Origin: Selaginella moellendorffii
Taxonomy: Eukaryota > Streptophyta > Lycopodiopsida > Selaginellales > Selaginellaceae
Length of the DNA: 64,000 nt
Reading direction: 5' to 3'
NCBI RefSeq assembly: GCF_000143415.4
Contig: NW_003314264.1
Coordinates: 450,124-514,123 of the forward strand
In this document: positions 50,550 to 61,079 of the stretch, piece after piece
Layout: each line of letters starts with the position of its first letter
Position numbering within the stretch: the stretch's first letter is position 1
Position numbers and translations under genes: made by a program
The notes under the pieces: generated by a model
Seen by the model: the letters and a program-made list of their open reading frames with translations, nothing else
Told to the model about the DNA's origin: nothing
The model's database searches: none

Positions 50550-52845
50550 TCTGAAAGTGCAGAAAAGAAGTTAAGACCATACAAAAAATGATTGGAGAAT
50601 GGCCTAAATCATAACATACCAAATAGCATGAGGCCACATGCCATTATTCAAACATGCTATTGACACCCACGTGAAATTTCGCATTCACAAAATTGGCATG
50701 AGGCCTCATGCCATCTTGATATACACACAGCTGCAGGCAAGTAAAAACATACATGACAATACGCTAGCCATGAAATTGCAAGGGCCCAAGATGGCATGTG
50801 GCCTCATGCCATTTCTAAATGTGGTCCTAAACCATTCCATGGTGAACATACCAGGAAGCACAAGTGCCGAATATCAAGAGGAAGCGGTAGCCACACCAAA
50901 GACAGTGCCGCTCGCAACACCGCAACTACTCGTAGCGCCGCTCGCAACACCGCAACTGCTTGTAGCGCCACTCGCACAAACTGCCACTCGCATAAACTGC
51001 CGCTCGCAATGGCGCTCGCAATGCCGCAACCGCTTGTAGACGCATAAACCACAGCTCACAATGCCGCTTACACAAGCAGCGCTCACTGCGCTCAGCGGAA
51101 CCAAGAACACGGCGCACAAAAATGATAGACCTAGGAATGAGTTCGAGAATTCAAAAATAACACACGCTTGAACGTCACATCAAATCCTCTGACAAACCAG
51201 ATCTTATGATTCCTCTGACAAATTTCAAACTGAGTAGCTTCTAGTCTTTGCTGTCGGAGGTTGAACTTTGTCACATCATGTCCTTGCCTCGATCTAGCTG
51301 TGCCATGTCAGTGATTCGAACTTTGCCATGCCATGTCAGTGATCCGCGCCAAGATTATTCGCCGTGTAAAGGAATAATTATGCTGTGTGTGTACGTCCAT
51401 TTATGGCAATATAAGGCCACACGCTATTCAAAGAATAATGCTAGTCGAGCATTTTTTGGTGCATTTTTGGGTTCAAAATTGCATGAGCCCACACGCTATA
51501 AAGTTTACCTGTACCAAAAATAGAAACAGCTTTATTTACTTGGGAATTTAAGTGGTTAAGGCATTTTTAAACTTACAAACACATGCCCTACTTACATTCA
51601 TTTGGTTGCTTAAAATTCAAAAATATTATAAACCTTTCTTTTTGCATTTTCAATGTTTTCAATTATGGTTTTTGATTTTCGCAGGACCAGCCTAGTAATC
51701 TATTTGCATCCCGTCATGTTTATAGCTAGCTTTCGTTTGTCCCCTTCGCTGGCCTAAGATACATCTGCTCGGAATCTGCCTCTTACAGCATTTGCCCAGA
51801 TAGGGCATCTTTCTTCACGCAGCATTTGCCACATGTTTAGGATCTTGGAGCAAAATAACGGTCGGATCTATGGCAAATGCCCCTGAAACATTGTAAGGCT
51901 CGTGTGGTCTCATGTGGTGTCCGATCGAGATGCTTCTTTGCAAGGTCATCAAAAAGGACATTGTATACCATTCTGTAAAATCTAGTTGCGATCTAACGGT
52001 TGGATCTCCAGGAAACTCAAAACAATCTCGCGCATGTTAGAATATTCTAGGAATATACTCCTATGTGCTCCTGAAAATGGCATGCGGCCCCACACCATTC
52101 AAGAGATAACGCCAGATGACGCCGAGCATTTTTTGGTGCATTTTTTGGGATCAAAATTGCATGAGCCCACACGCTTGAACGTTACATCAAATCCTTTGAC
52201 AATTTATTTAGCTGAACATCTGGCATTTTTGGAAATACAAGATGCTTTGGAATATCCAATCATGCATGGTATAAATATAGCGAGGGTATTAAATGATATC
52301 CCAATCATGATCTTTCTTTTGGATTTCGCGTGCATGCAGTCCAAGGAATGATGACGTTGCGGATTTCTTTTGGATTTCACGCATGCGCGCGCCGATCCAG
52401 AAATTAATGGTGGCGCCCAAGTCCGAGGAATGATGACGTGGCGGGATTACCAACCGTCGTGACATTTCGCGCGTGTGAGGTTAGGTTTTGCATTTTGCTT
52501 CGTACTCGCGCTCGCACACTCGCGCTCGCATCGCGCTCCCACTCGCGCTCCCACTTCTCTACAGGTTTCTCGTGTGCATCGGCGTCCACTTACGCTTGCA
52601 TCACACTCGCGCTCGCATCGCGCTCGTGTGCATCGGCGTCCACTTCAAGACACACCCAGTTTGTAACTTCGCCGCCAACTCCGCCGCCCACTCCGCCACC
52701 CACACGCAGCCCACTTGGCGTCCCGGGAGATTTCAGCGCCACTCTCCAACTGTAAGTGGCAGAGTAGCCTTGCTGCTACAATCCGCTGCACACACAGTGC
52801 ACATTCGCAAGCGAGTCCGGTTGTCACGCCTCCATTCGGCTTCAA
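50550..52845. promoter_or_regulatory. divergent upstream region with GC-rich tandem repeats
   Basis: 2.3 kb between the two start codons. 50908-51070 has tandem copies of a unit of about 30 nt (CTCGCAACACCGCAACT, then CTCGTAGCG). 52497-52650 has CTCGCGCTCGCA-type repeats and a repeated GTGTGCATCGGCGTCCACTT. Palindrome copies lie at 50623-50646, 50695-50716, 50790-50811, 51479-51500, 52077-52098 and 52157-52177; some are weaker. A block, GCATTTTTTGGTGCATTTTT, with CAAAATTGCATGAGCCCACACGC, occurs twice, near 51450 and 52127. The minus-strand gene probably has a 5' UTR intron here (acceptor just before 50550). No gene of its own. Confidence 0.55.
50908..51070. repeat. GC-rich tandem repeat, about 30-nt unit
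   Basis: At least two full and several partial copies of a unit beginning CTCGCAACACCGCAACT and ending near TAGCG. Unit boundaries become degenerate to the right. It lies in the intergenic region between the two divergent element genes. Confidence 0.85.
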
Positions 52846-54266
52846 ATGGTAAGTCTTTTAGGCCAAGTAGAAAATGGCATGAGGCCACATGCCATTCAGT
52901 AGCAACATTGGCATGCACCGATTGGGCTCTCGAGTGCAGTCCGGTTACAGATGGCATGTAGCCTCACGCCATCTTAGGATGCAGCCTCAAGACATCTGAT
53001 GCAGTGGTGAATGGCGTGTGGCCTCACGTTATTTCCAGCTACTAGCTTTTCATCTGTCAGCTCTAATTGTTGTGCATTTCTGAACAGGCGAGGAATTGCG
53101 TTCTTCTTCCAGCCACTGTCAATGTGGATGCAGAGAAGGGGGAGGAGCTCACCAGTTGGACTTTCGGGATGGAAGGCGAGGATCTGAGGCTGTACAACAC
53201 AGATGGTGGGAGAAAAGAATGCATGGGGATCCTCATCCAAGTGACAGACACTCCATGCAGTTCCATGCAAGAATATGGACTGGCACTTGTGGTAGAGACA
53301 GCGTCTGCCTTCAAGATCCACCTTGCACATCCTAGCGGCTTCCCGGAGGGGGGCAGCGGCTATGAGGAATTCCTAGAGGGAGCTAGGGAGAGGTTGTCCA
53401 GGAGGCCCACAATTTCAAAGACGCTGCGGGTCTATGAAGATCACATGGAATCCACGGACCTCACCTACGGCGATGTTCAAAAACTATATTCCAACATTGA
53501 GCCGTTGAGAGTGACTCTAATTCGCGAAGCAAAGGGGAAGGGGGTCGATCTGGAAACTACCTCGAAGTAGAAAAGGGTGGTCAAGCTCAAGCCGACGTCC
53601 GACTCTCCTGCTCCAAAAAAGAAGCTACTCAGTGATGCCATTGCTTCGGGTTCGAACACTACACCCACCAAAAAGAAGAGCCGCAAAGAGCAGAAAGAGC
53701 AAGAAGAGGCAGCAAAAATCGTCGCAGATAATAGTACTTGTTACTATTCCAACAAAGTATATACAATCGACGTGAGCCGTATCGACATCCAAAGCAAATA
53801 CAACCACAGGCTAGTATCTGATGAGTGGGTGGAGAAATTGAAGCAGAAGATGCTGGCAAGTCCAGTAACACCCGACATCGTAGACGTGATCCCCTACTAC
53901 CGAACAATGAAGGGCGAGACGAGGTTTCCAGACTTGATCAATAGGAAGGTGTTGGACGATCAGAACATCCGGTTCTATGCCGTCTCTGGGCAGCATTCTA
54001 GCTTGGCGATGCAAGAGATAGATGTGGATATTATGGTGGGCGAGGAGGTGAAGAAAGTCTTCAAGACAAGAGTTGTCCGCCTGATAAAAGGCAACTCGCC
54101 CCTCCGATCTATCATATACATCTCCCACGCGCAGAATGTCAAGCAAGAAACGTGCTACAAATCGGGTCTGCACGAGACATTGGCACGAACACGGAAGCTC
54201 TGGGTTCAACTGAAGAAGCCACAAAAACCAGGACAAGGACGTGCACTAGCAACTAGCGCCTGGCAA

Positions 54267-54320
54267 GTAAGCCTCGTTGCATGTGGCATAGCATGTGGCC
54301 TCACGCCATTTCCATTGCAG
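54267..54320 (+). other. 54-nt intron containing the palindrome
   Basis: GTAAG donor after the codons for AWQ, acceptor TTGCAG before EFSSLLSK. The palindrome (54288-54309) ends 11 nt before the splice site. The length is a multiple of three with no stop, so reading through it also stays open; the splice sites, composition and similarity to the other mini-introns favour an intron. Confidence 0.75.
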
Positions 54321-55781
54321 GAATTCTCGAGTCTTCTCTCGAAAACACTGGGGGTCAATGACACACTCAGCATCCATAACATTCTACTCGCGACAAAAGT
54401 TGTTTTTGACAAATGGGTAGATGTGCTGAGGAGGTACCATGACGGGGAGTTGCCAAACTCAATGGGTGTGGAGGACGGCCGGAAGCCCAATGATTTGAAG
54501 CTCAACGCCTTGCGTTTCTCGCGGTCTCTAGACGACGACGACCTTCTGACAGTGGCTAATGCTCTTCTACGTGGTGAGGTAGTCTTCAACAAGACCAAAA
54601 TGACTCCCGGCCATATTGTGACATACGAGGACTTGTGCACGACTCTGAGAGCTCGTGCGCTATTGAAGGATTGGATCTTCGAGCAAGTGGCCGTGGAGAG
54701 GGTGAGCATCGACACCACGCAAGAGATGATGGAAGAGCTGGACTTGTCAAATGAAGACATCGACGAGTACGTGAAGGGGGCCCCCAAGTTCATCGATCTG
54801 CTGCGGGATGCCACGAAAAGTAAAGCTGAGAAGTTGGATCAGTATCAAAATTTCATTAAGAGGGATGTTGACCGCCGGCTTCAGAAATAGCTCGACCCTG
54901 CAGCAGAGGCCTATCGAGAACCTTACCGGGTATACTTGAATTCGGATGAGGATCAAAGGTGGAGGAGCATCGTTTCCCGCGGAGATGAGCAGGTCAAGAA
55001 CATCTTTTGTGTGATGGACTTCACAAACGAGGAGATCACTCATGCAGACGAAGTCAGCTCCATCATTGACTTAATGGTGGGACTTGCGGAGGTGGAATCT
55101 TCAGTCCACTATATGATCTACGACTCCGAATCCTATCACAAGTTCTGGAAGGCCTTGAACGAGGTGAAGGCTCGGTTGAAAGGCAAGGAGATGCGGGAGA
55201 TCCATGGGATAATGGCTAAGAAGAAGATACCGACGAATGTCCGCATCTTCACACTCGCCCTTGTTATTGGTCCTGCAGTAGAGTGGGACTGGAGTGACTT
55301 CCCAGCTTCGTTCGACAAGGCCAATCGAATTGATCTGAGGGAGGTCAATTTACCCGTGCCTGAGGAACTGAAGACGGCTATGGAGCTTTCGAATCCAAAG
55401 AAAGCTCCAGGTGCAGCATGGGAAATGCTCAGCTGGGTCTTCAACGCAATAGCGGGTGGGTCACCTGCTTCCGACTCCAAGGGCAAATGCGTTGTCGAGT
55501 ATAACTGCGGCGGACTATTTTTTCGAGCCGCACTACTCAAGGGTGTCCCGTGTGTTGCGGTGACAAACTCCATTGAAGAGGTGACTTCAATGGAGCATAT
55601 AATTACAGTTGCCAAAGAAAAACAGTATCTTCTCTGCGAACCTGGTGAGTACACACTTTAAGTTTAAATGTTATCTCACAAGCTCTGTATGTAGGAGCGT
55701 GGCCACCCCCAGATGCTGAAATGGCGTTAACAGCTACTGTTGAAGATACCCATGTTGGGCCGAGCTCACAACCTGCACAAG

Positions 55782-55819
55782 GTAAGGTCACGTGAGGCCT
55801 CACGCCATTTTGATTATAG
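55782..55819 (+). other. 38-nt intron containing the palindrome
   Basis: GTAAGG donor and ATTATAG acceptor. The palindrome copy at 55787-55808 takes up most of the intron. Splicing joins QPAQG to RCEYS in phase 1 and keeps the frame. 38 nt is below the usual minimum for plant introns. Confidence 0.8.
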
Positions 55820-55909
55820 ATCGTTGTGAATATTCAGACACGAGGACTGAAAAGCGCACTGGTGGCGCATCGAAGAAGGACAAACAGACAAGCAATAGGA
55901 AAAAAGGAG

Positions 55910-55958
55910 GTACAAATTATATTTGCAATGGCGTGTGGTCTCATGCCATTCCTTGCAG
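55910..55958 (+). other. 49-nt intron containing the palindrome
   Basis: GTACAA donor and CCTTGCAG acceptor, phase 1. The palindrome at 55928-55949 ends 9 nt before the splice site. Confidence 0.85.
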
Positions 55959-56102
55959 GAGAAACTTCTTCAAAGGCAAAACAGGCAAGCACCAGCCAAG
56001 CTCAAACTGACAGTGGTCATAAAAAGCGAAAGCACGTTGGACAGTCGTCGAGATCAGAGGCGTTTGATTCGAAAAGGAAGAAGGGCAACGAAAAGATGAT
56101 AG

Positions 56103-56149
56103 GTAATGCCTCGCAGTTATGGCGTGTGTGCTCATGCCATTCATTGCAG
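56103..56149 (+). other. 47-nt intron containing the palindrome
   Basis: GTAATG donor and CATTGCAG acceptor, phase 1. The palindrome at 56119-56140 ends 9 nt before the splice site, as in the previous intron. Confidence 0.85.
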
Positions 56150-58453
56150 ATCAAGGGCTGAGTGAAAGCAGGCAGTCACCACCTCCTGACTCAGATTCCT
56201 ATGGTGGACTCCCCTTCCCCAATCTCAATGGAGAGGTACAATGGATGAGGGATGCTTTTCAAGTCAGGGCCACGTTTTTCTCATCTCGTCGTCTTCGAAG
56301 GGTGCAAGAACGTGCAGAAACCATGTTAAGACAGTCGGGTGAGGATTCGGTCCTAGGTCACGCACTAAAACAGGCTATGGATGTCTTGTATTTTGAGATG
56401 GAGACTCGGCCAGATGATTTTCCCAAGATGGTCCTGGAAGAACAAGCCATCCAGCCTGAGCAGCCTATGGAAGAAATGCAGGAGGGGGATGAGGAGCCAG
56501 AGAAAGATAATGAGCAGGAAGAGCAGAAAGACGAAGAAGAGGATGAAGAAGAGGAGGACGAAGAGGACTTGGATGGTCCTCACAATGGTGACGATCACAA
56601 TAACAACGACGACGATGATGACGACGATGGCCAGCCTAAGGTGGCCAAAGAGCAGCGGAGGAAAATCATACAAGATAAACCATCAGGTAAATAATAGTAC
56701 ATCCATTCCTAACCTTTTACCATTTCTAACATTGTCCATGTAGGTCGCAGAGCAAATGGTAAGTAGAGATTATTCAGTTGAATTTACAAACTCTAGCCTT
56801 TAGTGTCGAGGAAGGATAGTGCCAAGCAAGGGTCGAAACGTATGTCCAATCCTTCAGAATCAGCAGTGCGCCCAAGTGATATCGGTCCTAGTTCCTCAAT
56901 AGCAGTTGATGGTAAATACAGTATAGTCGATTCAATGTGCTAATGAGTTTGTTTTTAGTAGCACGGGAGGATACCATCTCAATCGAAGGGAGATATTTGG
57001 ACATGCATATGGATCCGCCAGTGGACTCTACTTGGCTGCAAGAGTCATCAGAGCTGGTGGAGGCTACTATCCATATCAACGCCAAGCAAGCTGACCACGC
57101 TCCACTTGATGCTGCCCATACCACTGAGTCAATCTTGTCCACGTATCCAACTGACGGTGACCAGGCGCCATTGGACCCACATGAGGCCGCCCCAACCGCC
57201 GAGCCGGTCGTATCCTCATTTCCAACGGACTCAACGTGTGCCCAATCGTCTGACTACGCGCCGTTGGAACCTCCCTACACCGCCCCTGCTGCCTGTTCGG
57301 TCATGTCCACTTTGCCAACGGAGGCACCAGCTGAAATGGTGTGTGATCACACGCCATCGGAACCACCCCATGCCACTGTTGAGCCAGTTGTACCAGAGTC
57401 TACAGCTGAAATGGCATGTGCCCACACGCCATCGGATGCGATTGACCCCACATTGCAGAGGAGAGTATTTCCGCCCTTCACGTTTCCTCGACCAAAACCC
57501 TCTCAACGACCATCGGGAGCAACATTCGCTAATATTGTAGATGGTAAAATTGACTTGTACCATTTTTTATGTTGACGCATTTCATTTCAGAGTCATGGCG
57601 AAGGTACTGTATCGTTTTTGATCTGAACGGTGTCCTTTTCTCCCATGAGCGTGGCTCGTCCTCGAATGTCATTGCACCCTCCAAAGCCTGCGGTCGCAAG
57701 TTGGTCAAAAGAGACAGATTCACATTAATCACACGGGAGAAACTGCGGGATCTAATAATGACCATGCGACACTTAAAACAGAGGGCCGGGTTCAATTTGC
57801 AATTGGGAGTTTGGACATCCATGATGCGCCACAATGCATTAACGTTGCTACAGATGATGCACGATCAGACGCGAGTAATATTACCATTTGACTTTCTCCT
57901 AACGCAGGAGGATTGCTTGACTATGGTCCATGTGAGGGGTAGCAAGCCCATCTTCGTCAAGCCAGAGGTTGTAGTGATGAACCGGACTGCTAGCTCAAGT
58001 GAAATCCTCATCATCGATGACTCGCCGATTAAAACTGCAGCGAACACGCACACATATGCAGTGCACCCCATCTCTTGCAGTATGGAAACTAGGGAGAAGA
58101 AACCGTATGTTCTGGGGGACGTTGCAAAACGGCTTGGAGCGATGGTGATAGAGAACCGGCCAGTCCAGGAGGTGGCTGCAGAAATCAACCAAATGGCAGA
58201 TGGAACGGTATATCAGAAGCCATTTGATCGGACAGACACCAGTCATCATTTATGGCATGTATATTGTCTAGCCTAGCACTATCCGCATCTCCATAATCTG
58301 CTCAACCAGATGGGTTCTTCGACCACTGAACATGAGCGTGGACGTATTAGAGAAGAGATGGCATTACTATTGGGTTTAAATCCTGATAGTGTGGAGAGTG
58401 ATGAAATTCCAAGATTATTGTATAGGCGTTGGAGGCAAAAAATAACAGTCTGA

Positions 58454-59005
58454 GATGGCATGTATTTATTTAAAAATGTAACTTATTATGGCATGGGGTT
58501 CCATGCCATTGTATTAATATTAAAAGACAATTCTTTGAGAGGATTTGCATTATACTAGAAGTGTTATAGCATGTTATTGGAAGTCTACGAAGTTGTTTTA
58601 TTAATAATGGGAAAGTAAAGATTGAATGGGGACTTGGGCTCCACCTAGACTCGGAGTAACTGAGCCAATATTAAAAGGATGGAACGAAATTAGACTACGA
58701 TGACAAGGAGAAGAGAGAGGTGAAGCAGTGGCAGGGGGAGGAGAAGTGATTGAGTAGACATTTCCTTGTTTAAAATAAAATGGCATGTGCCTCAATGCAG
58801 TTGAATTTTGTTATATTTATATACTATATAAAGGTTTGGAAACCTTATTTTAGAAGTGGGATAATGACAATTCCCACTTTAACGAAATAGAGCTTAAAAG
58901 CACTTCCACCATCAACATTTGGGCAGCATGCACAAGTTCTTGGCATGCAATGTAGAAGGCAAGTGTTACAAGTTTAACTTGAGTGAGCTTCCCTCTATGT
59001 CAAAT
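58454..59005. other. right flank of the palindrome-rich element
   Basis: About 550 bp, AT-rich, with palindrome copies at 58488-58509 and 58780-58801. Probably includes the 3' UTR of the large gene and the right end of the element. No gene seen. Confidence 0.45.
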
Positions 59006-59125
59006 TGACCATTGTGACTTTGGCTGTCTCTTCGACTTTATTATACGTGAATAAGAGCCAGGCATACAGCAAGCAGCGGCTGGCATTCCAGAATCCTTGC
59101 TTTGTTTTTTCTTGTCTTTGCATCT
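59006..59125 (+). repeat. right copy of the direct repeat flanking the 18-kb insertion
   Basis: Same orientation and about 80 percent identical by eye to 40737-40862. It is directly followed by the GMC fragment. Confidence 0.75.
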
Positions 59126-59144
59126 TCTTCTCAACTGATGATGG

Positions 59145-60240
59145 CATATGAAATGGGAGAGCGTGAGTTCTTGAAGGAGGATCCAGTGTAAATGCTGCCC
59201 GCACTTTGGGCTGAATCCTTGCTTGGTGAATCAGTCCTATCGCTGGGTTGAGAATGTCGTGGCATCCATTCCAAATCAACTTGGGCCTTACCAGAGAGCA
59301 TTCCATGGAATCACACCCGACAACAATGCGACACATGATCACTAAGCTTCTGGTACATATTTGATCAAACGGGAACTCGAAGGCCAGCTGCAGACCTCTT
59401 TGTCGATGCGAATCCAAGAAACATCAAAGTTCTCCTCCATGCCAAAGTTCTACAAGCTCTCTTTGTTTTCGAGAGAAACATTTCTGCTCATATTCTTTCC
59501 TCTTGAAGGTGTGTCGCCAAAAGTGTATGGAATGGAGTTCAAAGACAAGTTTGGGCGTATCCGGAAAGCTTGTCTTTCCCCCAAACGATCCAGCGAGGTA
59601 ATTCCTTGCGCAGGTGCAATTGCAATTTGCAAGCCCCATAACTCCTAATGCTAAGTGGAATCAGACCTGGAAGCCATCTTCAAAGGCATTAGGATTTCCC
59701 AGAGGTCGGGAAACGTATGGCAGACAACCCCACAATTTACTTGTTCGTGCCATCGCCATCTTATGTTGAGGTCTCAACAAGTATAAGCGTCGGGATCACG
59801 TCCTTTGGGAGCTATATCGAGGGTGATAGCGGAGGAACACTAGCGCCCAACGCGAGCTTCCTTTTTGAGAAGGTTAATGGCCCAACTTCCATGGGGGAGC
59901 TCTACCTGGCCACCATAAATGTGGATGACAATCCAGTCGTTCCAAGAGCCAAGAGATTTGCTTGCAGGCGCGGATGCAATGGTACAAACCTTTTCGTTAT
60001 GATAATCAAACTCTCCCCTCCGGAGGAACAGTGATTTCTCCCAGCAGGAGCAATGCAAGTATGGGTGCCATCAACAGCACCCTTGCAGATTACTGTAAAA
60101 GAAATGTCGCAACTTTGTATCACTATCACGGTGGCTGCTTGATAAACAAGGTGGTAGGTTCCAACTTTAGGTACAAAACTTACGTGTGGTGGATGCTAGC
60201 GTTTTCTATATCTCGCCTGGAACCACTTTTGATGATGCTT
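59145..60240 (+). pseudogene. 3' part of a GMC oxidoreductase copy
   Basis: Collinear with the gene at 29620 from its codon 95 or so (RVLGGGSSVNA region) to near the end: NPCLVNQSYRW, TPDNNAT, VEFKDK-type and SPKRSSEV, then IYLFVPSPSYVEVSTSISVG, GTLAPNASF, GAINSTLADYCKRNVATLYH and YHGGCLINKVVG. Small deletions (for example around 59310 and 59690) and frameshifts break it, and the last exon is lost. Together with 40490-40700 it makes up most of one gene copy. Confidence 0.9.
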
Positions 60241-60461
60241 GGATATTTTGTTATTTCAAGAAAACTTTTTACTAAATGTTTTATATTGCTAAAATATTTT
60301 TTATTTAAAACTTGGAAACATAGCTATTAGAGTAAATTGTCAACAATACATTATCCATTTAAACTTTATAATTATTTTAATATTAAAATGTATGTAATTA
60401 ACTCTTTTTCAAGATTTACCTCAGAATTGAGTGTGTTTCCAAAGGTATTAAAGTTATAATA

Positions 60462-60527
<66 letters not shown>

Positions 60528-61079
60528 TCATTAAAATAATTATCCTACTTAGTTAAATATTTAAGATGGTAATAATTTTATTAAAATAAATTTATTCCAA
60601 AGGTATTTAAAGTTTATAATAATATTTTTGAGATATAATTATTTTAAAAAGATGTGTGAGGTCCAAGTGTATGATTATGATGCCATATACTAATATTAGC
60701 ATAGTGGGATTTTGGTAACCATCAGATTAGTTTCAATTTAGACCACTCGCTTTTGTATATAAATTAGGGGTTTTGGGCTAACTGATATGCACAATTTTTG
60801 CATATATTTTTTTATATTCTATGCACTCATATTGATAGAGTTGAGGGACAACTTTAATTGCCATTGAAGAGTACTGAGATTTGGGATTTTTTGTTTAGAT
60901 TTAACTTTTATATTATCTAAATCTCCCTTTTTTTCTACTTTTTCTTTTGTGTTTGGTTTTTTTAATTCATCTTCATAGTAGAGTAGCAGCCTTTTCCTTT
61001 TGACTCTGGAGTAGTAGTTGATACAATTGCTCAATGCTCATATACTAGAGTTCTTCTATGATATATACTATTGGTTCGT
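60241..61079. other. AT-rich DNA
   Basis: About 840 bp of very AT-rich sequence with an (AT)n tract. No gene seen. Confidence 0.5.
60465..60525. repeat. (AT)n microsatellite
   Basis: About 30 AT units without interruption. Confidence 0.97.

Larger units (their letters stand above)
52846..58453 (+). pseudogene. giant ParB/Srx-like plus FCP1/NIF-HAD protein gene with three in-frame TAGs
   Basis: ATG at 52846-52848 is its own mini-exon; exons then run 53088-54266, 54321-55644, 55695-55781, 55820-55909, 55959-56102, 56150-56686, 56744-56758 (15 nt), 56804-56911, 56959-57543, 57591-58453. All splice in frame to about 1645 codons. Only three stops interrupt: TAG at 53568, 54888 and 58274, with coding sequence continuing in frame after each, to TGA at 58451. 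Around residues 225-305 is a ParB/Srx-like module (TIDVSRIDIQ, then FYAVSGQHSSLAMQE). A Lys-rich and then strongly acidic middle part follows, then degenerate tandem repeats of about 30 aa, then an HAD phosphatase domain of FCP1/NIF type: IVFDLNGVLFS (Asp nucleophile, with Asn at the second Asp), LGVWTSMMRHNA, EILIIDDSPIK. The function of the combination is unknown. Confidence 0.75.
47018..58801. repeat. dispersed 22-nt near-palindrome family
   Basis: Arms ATGGCATG and CATGCCAT (C to T variants CGTG/CACG frequent) around a 6-nt centre, mostly TGGCCT. Copies noted at 47018, 47393, 48729, 48785, 50623, 50695, 50790, 51479, 52077, 52157, 52874, 52951, 53011, 54288, 55787, 55928, 56119, 57336, 57411, 58488 and 58780 (starts), with half copies at 47343, 51401 and 58454. 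They lie in introns (at least four), the 239-nt first intron (three copies), two places in coding sequence (57336, 57411) and intergenic DNA. Spacing is irregular, so this is a dispersed rather than an array repeat. Confidence 0.9.
47000..58810. mobile_element. putative large element with transposase-like and ParB/FCP1-like genes and dispersed palindromes
   Basis: Boundaries are set by the first (47018) and last (58801) copy of a 22-nt near-palindrome found here and not noticed elsewhere in the window. Inside are two divergent genes: a transposase-like gene on the minus strand (47481-50549) and a very large gene on the plus strand (52846-58453), with GC-rich tandem repeats in the 2.3 kb between their starts. 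The whole lies inside the 18-kb insertion that separates the two halves of a GMC pseudogene. Terminal inverted repeats and a target-site duplication were not identified, so element status is inferred from gene content, decay pattern and repeats. Confidence 0.55.

Noticed and set aside
53067-53570. Independent 167-aa gene starting at 53067
   Set aside because: The apparent start is TTG and the sequence is an exon entered by splicing at 53088 after an ATG mini-exon at 52846. The same frame continues past the TAG.
54936-55661. Separate gene starting at the ATG at 54936
   Set aside because: Coding-like sequence in the same frame begins directly after the TAG at 54888, and the preceding frame is the same, so it is the same gene interrupted by a stop.
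47018-58801. Palindromic repeats as a CRISPR-like array
   Set aside because: Copies are irregularly spaced, vary in sequence, lie in introns and exons of a eukaryotic gene, and there are no cas-type genes.
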